From Variovorax sp. 770b2 (GTDB lineage: Bacteria > Pseudomonadota > Gammaproteobacteria > Burkholderiales > Burkholderiaceae_C): a stretch of 64,000 nucleotides of DNA. The translations under genes were made by a program, and so were the position numbers. Below the pieces are notes generated by a model. It was not told the origin of the DNA. It did not search any database and saw nothing but the letters and a program-made list of their open reading frames with translations. Location: positions 2,017,796 to 2,081,795 of the forward strand of contig NZ_FOXJ01000001.1 of the NCBI RefSeq assembly GCF_900115685.1. The letters are read 5' to 3'. This document shows positions 57,947 through 64,000 of the stretch, in pieces (position 1 is the stretch's first letter; each line of letters begins with the position of its first letter).

Positions 57947-57978
57947 AAAGCCCCCGTCCTTGTGGAACGGGGGCTTTT
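57947..57978. terminator. Strong bidirectional terminator
   Basis: AAAGCCCCCGT (57947-57957) pairs with ACGGGGGCTTT (57967-57977), flanked by AAAAA and TTTT. It serves the TPR gene on the plus strand and tRNA-Leu(TAG) on the minus strand. Confidence 0.85.
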
Positions 57979-58011
57979 CGCTGCTCGATAGAACGTCTAC
58001 ATAGCAGAGGC

Positions 58012-58098
58012 TGGTGCGCGGGGCCGGACTCGAACCGGCACGTTCTTGCGAACGTCAGGACCTAAACCTGGTGCGTCTACCAATTTCGCCACCCGCGC
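58012..58098 (-). tRNA. tRNA-Leu(TAG)
   Basis: 87 nt with encoded CCA. Acceptor GCGCGGG pairs with CCCGCGC; anticodon TAG in the loop GGTTTAGGT; long variable arm present. Confidence 0.95.
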
Positions 58099-58121
58099 GA
58101 TGCCAATCTTTCAGGTGAATG

Positions 58122-58179
58122 CAAAAGCGGACGGCCTTGCGGCACCTCGGGAGTCCCTCGGGCCGAAGACCATCCGCTT
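58122..58179 (-). terminator. Terminator after the RND operon
   Basis: On the minus strand AAGCGGATGG pairs with CCGTCCGCTT (one mismatch), enclosing a second CCCGAGGGA/TCCCGAGG-like stem, and ends in TTTTGC. It begins about 22 nt after the RND stop. Confidence 0.55.
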
Positions 58180-58200
58180 GAAATCGGTCAGCTTTCGATT

Positions 58201-61200
58201 TTAAGCATGAATGGGGGCACCCTTCGGCACCTCCTGCTCACCCTGCCCGCCCGGCCCGCGCTTCACCCGGAATGCCGCGGCATACATCGCCGGCAGCGCC
58301 AGCAGCGTGAGCACCGTCGCCACGATCAGCCCGCCCATGATGGCCACGGCCATCGGCCCCCAGAACACGCTGCGCGAGAGCGGAATCATCGCCAGCACCG
58401 CAGCCGCCGCCGTCAGCACGATGGGGCGCAGGCGCCGCACCGCCGACTCGACGATCGCGTCCCACGCCGGCACGCCGGCCGCGCGGTCGCTCTCGATCTG
58501 GTCGATCAGGATCACCGCGTTGCGCTGGATCATGCCCATCAGCGCGATCACGCCCAGGAGCGCCACGAAGCCGAACGGCCGGTCCAGCACCAGCAGCGCG
58601 CCGGCGACACCCGCAATGCCCATCGGCCCGGTGATGAACACCAGCAGCGAGCGGCTGAAGCTGTGCAGCTGCAGCATCAGGAGCGTGAACACCAGGAACA
58701 GCATGATCGGCACGCCCGCCACGATGGAGGCCGAGCCCTTGCTGCTTTCCTCGACCGCGCCCGCCACTTCGATGCGGTAGGCGCCCTGCCCGGCCGCCAG
58801 CCAGCCGGCTTCGAGCTGGCGCAGCCTGGGCAGCAGTTGCTCGGTCACGGTCGCGCCCTGCAGGCCCTCGACCACGTCGCCCTGCACGGTGATCGCGTAG
58901 TCGCGGTTCTCGCGCCACATCACGCCGGGCTCCCAGGTGAACACCGGCCGGGCGATCTGCGTGAGCGGGATCGAGCGGCCCGAGCTGGTCGGGATGTAGG
59001 CGTTGGCGATGTCCGAGATGGCCTCGCGTTCGTCGGGCGACTGGCGCAGCACGATGTCGATCAGCAAGTCGTTCTCGCGGTACTGGCCCACGGTGGTGCC
59101 GCTGAACATCGTGCGCGAGGCCTGCGCGATGGCCTGACTGGTCACGCCGAGCGCGCGCGCCTTGGCCTGGTCGATCTCCAGGCGGATCACCTTCACCGAC
59201 TCGTTCCAGTTGTCGTTCACGCCGCGCATGTTGGCGTTCTCGCGCAGCACGGCCTTCACCTCGTCGGCGTGCGCGCGCAGCTGCGCGGGCTCGGTGCCGA
59301 TCACGCGGAACTGCACCGGATAGGGCACAGGCGGCCCGTTGGGCAGCAGCTTGACGCGGCCGCGCACCTCGGGGAATTCCTCGGCCAACAGCGCGGGCAG
59401 CCGCAACCGCAGGCGCTCACGCACCTTCAGGTCCTTGGCGAGCACGATGAGCTGCGACACGTTGGTCTGCGGGAACACCTGGTCCAGCGGCAGGTAGAAG
59501 CGCGGCACGCCCGAGCCGATCCAGGTGCTCACGGTCTTGACGCCTTCTTCCTTCATCACGCGCTGCTCGACGCGCCTGGCGACCTCTTCGTTGGCCGCGA
59601 ACGAGGTGCCCTCGGGGAACCAGATGTCCACCATGATCTCGGGCCGGCTCGAATCGGGGAAGAACTGCTGCTGCACCTTGCCCATGCCGAAGATGCCGAG
59701 CGCGAACACCAGCACCGTCGCGCCGATGGTCAGCCACCGGTGCTGCACGCACCAGTCCACCGCGTGGCGAAAGCCGTTGTAGAACGGCGTGTCGAAGAGC
59801 TCGTGCGGCGGCGCATCGGGGTCGTGCGGCTTCACCTTGAGCAGCAGCGTGCCCAGGTACGGCACGAAGTACACCGAGACGATCCACGACAGCACCAGCG
59901 CGATCACCGTCACCGCGAAGATCGCGAAGGTGTACTCGCCCGTCACCGACTTGGCGATGCCGATCGGCAAAAATCCCGCGGCTGTGATCAGCGTGCCCGT
60001 GAGCATCGGCTTGGCCGTGACGTCGTAGGCGAAGGTGGCGGCACGCACCTTGTCGTAGCCCTCTTCCATCTTTCGCACCATCATCTCGACCGCGATGATC
60101 GCGTCGTCCACCAGCAGGCCCAGCGCGATGATCAGCGACCCCAGCGATATCTTGTGCAGCCCGATGCCGAAGTAGTTCATCGCAAGGAAGGTCACCGCCA
60201 GCACCAGCGGAATGGTGATCGCCACCACCAGCCCCGGCCGCACGTCGATGTACCAGCCGAAGCGCCCGCCCTTGTGCAAACCGAGCGCGATGATGCTCAC
60301 CGCCAGCACGATGGCCACGGCCTCGATCAGCACGCCGACGAATTCGTTGACCGAACTGGCCACCGACACCGGCTGGTCCTGCACCTGCGCGAGCTTCACG
60401 CCGATGGGCAGGCGCTGGTCGATCTGCGCCGTGGCCACCTTCAGCGCCTTGCCCAGCGCGATGATGTCCCCGCCCTTGGCCATGGAGACGCCCAGCGCGA
60501 TCACTTCCTTGCCCTGGTGGTGCACCTTGACGGCCGGCGGATCGATGTAGCCGCGGCGAATCTCGGCGATGTCGCCCAGCTTCAGCTGGTTGCCCGAGGT
60601 GCCGCGGATCGGCATGTCGCGCAGCTGGTCGACGCTGGTGAACTGGCCCGCCACGCGCACCTGCACCACATCGAGCGGCGACTGGATCGTGCCGGCGCTT
60701 TCCACCGCGTTCTGCGAGCCGAGCTGCGCGAGCACCGCGTTGAAGTCCAGCCCCAACTGCGCCAGGCGCTTCTGCGAGATCTCGACGTAGACCTTCTCGT
60801 CCTGCACGCCGAACTGGTCGACCTTGGCCACGTCCTTCACGCGCAGCAGTTGCTGGCGGGTTTCGTCGGCCAGCGTCTTGAGCTCGGCGTAGCTGAAGCC
60901 CTCGCTCTCCAGCGCGTAGATCACGCCATAGACGTCGCCGAAATCGTCATTGAAGAACGGCCCCTGCACGCCGGGCGGCAGCGTGTTGCGCATGTCGCCG
61001 ATCTTCTTGCGCACCGTGTACCAGACGTTGGCCACGTCCGCGGCCTTGGAGGAGTCCTTGATCTGGAAAATGATCTGCGACTCGCCCGGCTTCGAATAGC
61101 TGCGGATCTTGTCGGCATAGGGCGCCTCCTGCAGCGTGCGTTCGAGCTTGTCGGTGACCTGCTCGGCCACCTGTTGCGCGGTGGCGCCGGGCCAGTAGGT

Positions 61201-61386
61201 GCGCACGACCATCGCGCGGAAGGTGAACGGCGGGTCTTCGTCCTGCCCGAGCTGGAAGTACGCGAAGGCGCCCAGCACCATCAGCACCACCATGAGGTAG
61301 CGCGTGAGCGGCGCGTGGTCCAGCGCCCATTTGGAGAGATTGAAGCCGGCTGGCTTGTCGGTGGGGTTCGCTGCGCCTTCCGTCAT
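58201..61386 (-). CDS. RND efflux transporter, inner membrane pump
   Basis: 1061 aa, resistance-nodulation-division pump. Twelve helices in two repeats with large periplasmic loops after helices 1 and 7. The proton-relay motif GLLVDDAIIAVEMM is intact. It is closer to the NolGHI/YerP-like group than to AcrB. Its start overlaps the adaptor stop as ATGA. No outer membrane channel gene is adjacent, so it probably uses a shared TolC-like protein. The substrate is unknown. Confidence 0.92.
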   Translation of the reverse strand: MTEGAANPTDKPAGFNLSKWALDHAPLTRYLMVVLMVLGAFAYFQLGQDEDPPFTFRAMVVRTYWPGATAQQVAEQVTDKLERTLQEAPYADKIRSYSKPGESQIIFQIKDSSKAADVANVWYTVRKKIGDMRNTLPPGVQGPFFNDDFGDVYGVIYALESEGFSYAELKTLADETRQQLLRVKDVAKVDQFGVQDEKVYVEISQKRLAQLGLDFNAVLAQLGSQNAVESAGTIQSPLDVVQVRVAGQFTSVDQLRDMPIRGTSGNQLKLGDIAEIRRGYIDPPAVKVHHQGKEVIALGVSMAKGGDIIALGKALKVATAQIDQRLPIGVKLAQVQDQPVSVASSVNEFVGVLIEAVAIVLAVSIIALGLHKGGRFGWYIDVRPGLVVAITIPLVLAVTFLAMNYFGIGLHKISLGSLIIALGLLVDDAIIAVEMMVRKMEEGYDKVRAATFAYDVTAKPMLTGTLITAAGFLPIGIAKSVTGEYTFAIFAVTVIALVLSWIVSVYFVPYLGTLLLKVKPHDPDAPPHELFDTPFYNGFRHAVDWCVQHRWLTIGATVLVFALGIFGMGKVQQQFFPDSSRPEIMVDIWFPEGTSFAANEEVARRVEQRVMKEEGVKTVSTWIGSGVPRFYLPLDQVFPQTNVSQLIVLAKDLKVRERLRLRLPALLAEEFPEVRGRVKLLPNGPPVPYPVQFRVIGTEPAQLRAHADEVKAVLRENANMRGVNDNWNESVKVIRLEIDQAKARALGVTSQAIAQASRTMFSGTTVGQYRENDLLIDIVLRQSPDEREAISDIANAYIPTSSGRSIPLTQIARPVFTWEPGVMWRENRDYAITVQGDVVEGLQGATVTEQLLPRLRQLEAGWLAAGQGAYRIEVAGAVEESSKGSASIVAGVPIMLFLVFTLLMLQLHSFSRSLLVFITGPMGIAGVAGALLVLDRPFGFVALLGVIALMGMIQRNAVILIDQIESDRAAGVPAWDAIVESAVRRLRPIVLTAAAAVLAMIPLSRSVFWGPMAVAIMGGLIVATVLTLLALPAMYAAAFRVKRGPGGQGEQEVPKGAPIHA

Positions 61387-62585
61387 TTGGCGGCACCTGC
61401 AGCGATCTCCTTCTTGGTTGCGGCGACGGGCTCGACGGCCTGCACGACGTCCTTCGCATTGGCGGCGGCCGCGGCCGCCTCCTTGGACTGGTAGATGGTG
61501 ACCTTCTGGCCCGGCGAGAGCACGTGCACGCCGGCGGCCACGACCATCATCCCCGGCGAAAGCCCCCCGCCGATCACGGCTTCGTTGCCGTCGGCGGTGG
61601 CCACTTGCACGGGCTGCGAGCGCACCGTCATCGTCGACTTGTCGAGCACCCAGACCGCCGTGCCCTTGCCTTCCTGGCGCAGGGCGCTGGTCGGCAGTTT
61701 CATCACGGCGGTGTTCGCGTGGGCCAGTGCCTGCGGGCGCGCGTAGACGGTGGCGCCCAGCGGCGGCGAGGTGGCCGCATCGATGGCGACCTTGACCGAA
61801 TACGTGCGCGTGACGGCGTCGGCACTGGCCGCCACTTCGCGCACCTGCCCCTGCAATTCATCGCCGCCGGACCAGCCGCGCACCGTGACGGGCGAGCCGG
61901 GCTTGATCGCCTGGGCGCGGTCTTCGGGCACCGCGAACACCACGTCGCGCGCGCCGTCCTGTGCGATGCGCACGACCGGCGTGCCGGCCTGCACCACCTG
62001 GCCCGGCTCGGCCTCGATGGCGGTGATGACGCCGGCCACGTCGGCCACGAGCGTCGTGTAGTTCGCTTGATTGCCCTGCGAGGAGAGTTGGGCCTGCGCC
62101 TGTTCGAGCTGCGCCTGCGCGGCCTTCCAGGTGGTCTCGCGGCGCTCCAGCTCGGCGCCGCTGATGAAGTTTTGCTCGCGCAGTTCGCGGTAGCGCTTCA
62201 GGTCTGCGGCGGCCAGGTCGCGGTTGGTGAGCGCGGCGGCCTGCTGGGCGCGGGCGGCTTCGGCGGCCAGCTTGTAGTCCTGCGGATCGAGCTGCGCCAG
62301 CACCTGGCCGGCCTGCACGCGCTGGCCGAGATCGGCCTGGCGCCGGGTGATCTTTCCGGCCACGCGGAACCCGAGCCGCGATTCGACGCGGGCCCGGACC
62401 TCGGCCGAGAACTCGGGCTGGGCGTCGAAGTCGCTGGTGCCGACGGTCACCAGCTTCACCGCTCGCACGGGCTCCTCGGCGGCCGGCTTGGGCGAACAGC
62501 CGGCCAGGATCAGGGAGGGAATCAGCAGCCACAGGGTGCTGCGCACACGGGGAGGAAAAGTGGGAAAAGCGGCAGAGGCGGTCAT
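61383..62585 (-). CDS. RND efflux adaptor lipoprotein
   Basis: 400 aa membrane fusion protein. Lipobox LILAGC in the first 40 residues. Barrel-sandwich half motifs GFRVAGKITRRQADLGQRVQAGQVLAQLDPQDY and GVITAIEAEPGQVVQAGTPV bracket a coiled-coil hairpin (about 95-165). It links the pump to an outer membrane channel. Start 62585; an ATG 7 codons upstream is less likely. Confidence 0.92.
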   Translation of the reverse strand: MTASAAFPTFPPRVRSTLWLLIPSLILAGCSPKPAAEEPVRAVKLVTVGTSDFDAQPEFSAEVRARVESRLGFRVAGKITRRQADLGQRVQAGQVLAQLDPQDYKLAAEAARAQQAAALTNRDLAAADLKRYRELREQNFISGAELERRETTWKAAQAQLEQAQAQLSSQGNQANYTTLVADVAGVITAIEAEPGQVVQAGTPVVRIAQDGARDVVFAVPEDRAQAIKPGSPVTVRGWSGGDELQGQVREVAASADAVTRTYSVKVAIDAATSPPLGATVYARPQALAHANTAVMKLPTSALRQEGKGTAVWVLDKSTMTVRSQPVQVATADGNEAVIGGGLSPGMMVVAAGVHVLSPGQKVTIYQSKEAAAAAANAKDVVQAVEPVAATKKEIAAGAAK

Positions 62586-62620
62586 GAGACACCCAAGAAA
62601 GGACAAACCCGGGCCTTTAA

Positions 62621-62679
62621 TGACCCACTGGTTAGTAATCTAGGGTAAACGTTAAATACTGTCAATGACCCGCGGGTCA
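62621..62679 (-). promoter_or_regulatory. Promoter and paired operator-like dyads of the RND operon
   Basis: Minus-strand promoter: TTGACA (62660-62665), 17-nt spacer, TAGATT (62637-62642). A perfect palindrome TGACCCGCGGGTCA (62666-62679) abuts the -35 box. A second, imperfect copy TGACCCACTGGTTA (62621-62634) lies just past the -10 box. Centres are 45 bp apart. The pattern suits a TetR-family repressor, but no such gene is in view. Confidence 0.7.
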
Positions 62680-62692
62680 GTTGACGGTGTTT

Positions 62693-64000
62693 TCAGGTCC
62701 GCTGGCCCATCTCCACCAACCGGTTGTCGGGCAGCTCGAAGTAGTCCGACGCCCGCCCCGCATTGCGCTGCAGCCAGCCGAACAGCACGCGCCGCACCGG
62801 GTTCAGGCCCGGCAGGTTCTCCTCGCCCACCGAGGCGCGGGAGACGAAGTACGAGGTCTTCATCGAATCGATCGCCAGCGTCTTCTGGTAGGCCAGGATG
62901 CGGATGAATTCGGGCACGTCGGGCCGCTCCATGAAGCCGTGGCGCGCGGTGACCACCCAGATGCCCTCCATCAGCTGCTCCGCCTCGATGCGGATGCGCG
63001 CGTCCACGCGCGGCGTGTCGCAGGCCAGCACGCGCAGCACGATCACCTGGTCGTGCAGCACCTGGTTGTGCTTCAGGTTGTGCAGCAGCGCATGCGGGAC
63101 CGCCGTGGCGTCGGGGTTCAGGAACACCGCGGTGCCGCTCACCCGGTGCGGCATGTGCTGCGCCAGCGATTCGATGAAGGGCCGCAGCGGCAGGCTCTCG
63201 GCGGCCGCGGCCTCCAGGCCCAGCCGCCGGCCCTTGGCCCAGGTGGTGAAAAGCACCATCACCACCGCCGCCACCGCCAGCGTGAGCCAGCCGCCCTCGG
63301 CCACCTTCAGGCTGTTGGCCACCACGAAGGTCAGGTCGACCACCGCGAAGGCCAGCACGCCCACCACCACCGCGACCTTGTTCCACTTCCACAGCCCCCA
63401 GGCGACGATGCCCGCGAGCAGCGTCGTCGTCACCATCGTGATCGACACCGCGATGCCGTAAGCCGCCGACAACGCGCCCGAGCTGCGGAAGCCCAGCACC
63501 AGCAGCAGCACGCCCACCATCAGCAGCCAGTTCACGGCCGGCACGTAGATCTGCCCGATGGCCGAGCCCGAGGTCTGCACCACCCGCATGCGCGGCAGGT
63601 AGCCCATGCGCATCGCGTGCGCCGTGAGCGAGAAGGCGCCGGAGATCACCGCCTGCGAGGCGATCACCGTGGCCATCGCGGCCAGCACCACCATCGGCAG
63701 CACGCCCCACGAGGGAAAGAGGCGGAAGAACGGGTTGTCGATGGCCGCCGGATTCGCCAGCACCAGCGCCCCCTGCCCAAAGTAGTTCAGCACCAGTCCC
63801 GGCAGCGCGATGAAGAGCCAGGCGAGGCGGATCGGCTTCGCGCCGAAATGCCCCATGTCCGCATAGAGCGCCTCGCCGCCGGTGAATGCCAGGAACACCG
63901 CGCCCAGCACCGCGAGCGACTGCGCCCGGTGCTCGATGAGAAAGCCGAAGGCGCGCCGCGGATCGAGCGCCGCCAGCACCTGCGGCTGCTGCAGCACCTG
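62693..64000 (-). CDS. kup: Potassium transporter Kup, 3' part
   Basis: 435 codons of the C-terminal part are present; family members are about 620 aa, so the first third lies outside the window. Visible are TGGEALYADMGHFGAKPIRLAWL, IASQAVISGAFSLTAHAMRMGYLPRMRV and IYVPAVNWLLM, all Kup hallmarks, then the cytoplasmic C-terminal domain. It imports K+ with H+. Its stop lies 13 nt from the RND operator. Confidence 0.95.
   Translation of the reverse strand, partial: QVLQQPQVLAALDPRRAFGFLIEHRAQSLAVLGAVFLAFTGGEALYADMGHFGAKPIRLAWLFIALPGLVLNYFGQGALVLANPAAIDNPFFRLFPSWGVLPMVVLAAMATVIASQAVISGAFSLTAHAMRMGYLPRMRVVQTSGSAIGQIYVPAVNWLLMVGVLLLVLGFRSSGALSAAYGIAVSITMVTTTLLAGIVAWGLWKWNKVAVVVGVLAFAVVDLTFVVANSLKVAEGGWLTLAVAAVVMVLFTTWAKGRRLGLEAAAAESLPLRPFIESLAQHMPHRVSGTAVFLNPDATAVPHALLHNLKHNQVLHDQVIVLRVLACDTPRVDARIRIEAEQLMEGIWVVTARHGFMERPDVPEFIRILAYQKTLAIDSMKTSYFVSRASVGEENLPGLNPVRRVLFGWLQRNAGRASDYFELPDNRLVEMGQRT

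Noticed and set aside
58207..61494. Plus-strand open frame of over 1000 codons opposite the RND pump
   Set aside because: His/Arg/Gln-rich shadow of the pump gene with no supporting start.

Overview
The window is about 68% GC chromosomal DNA, densely coded. The gene content points to a beta-proteobacterium of the Comamonadaceae, most like Variovorax: zapB-like/zapA/6S RNA order, a small Trp-rich protein, the tig-clpP-clpX-lon block, a malonate cluster with a Bug-type binding protein, an aldoxime dehydratase/nitrilase pair, and a 55-bp intergenic repeat of a type I associate with this family. This taxonomic call rests on recalled gene order and protein style, not on a search. I see no phage, insertion sequence, integrase or CRISPR array.

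Positions 1-8340 hold a long minus-strand cobalamin operon behind a B12 riboswitch: btuB, cobB, cobU, btuF, btuC, btuD, cobO, bluB and a membrane protein cut by the window edge. Ends overlap at almost every junction. Positions 8380-11050 hold a minus-strand triad of a Tat-exported flavin amine oxidase, an exported cytochrome c and an exported RidA-like protein; together they look like a periplasmic amine dehydrogenase module. Positions 11165-13341 carry zapB-like, zapA, 6S RNA, a TauE/SafE exporter and a universal stress protein whose mRNA is probably leaderless.

Positions 13356-18397 are an aldoxime/nitrile degradation locus (AraC regulator, nitrilase, haem aldoxime dehydratase, serine hydrolase). 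Positions 18404-24110 are a malonate locus (matR, matA, a Bug binding protein, an enoyl-CoA hydratase, matB). Then follow lgt, an SDR with a divergent LysR, a LysR coupled to a secreted protein, ilvD, small membrane proteins, a c-type cytochrome, acs, a UPF0114 protein and a third LysR beside an NAD(P)-binding protein.

Positions 37357-44377 have class II fumarase (fumC) and a class I Fe-S fumarase on either side of a glycine betaine/proline transporter (proVWX). The transporter has a near-consensus promoter followed by about 345 nt of highly structured leader. After murI, an exported protein, a large lipoprotein and an MFS transporter come tRNA-Leu(TAA), tRNA-Cys(GCA) and tRNA-Gly(GCC), then the protein quality control block lon, clpX, clpP, tig. 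The window ends with a TPR protein, tRNA-Leu(TAG), an RND efflux pair behind a promoter flanked by operator-like dyads, and the 3' part of kup.

CDS starts were chosen from visible ribosome binding sites, family N-termini and operon overlaps. The many long open frames antisense to real genes are treated as high-GC shadows.
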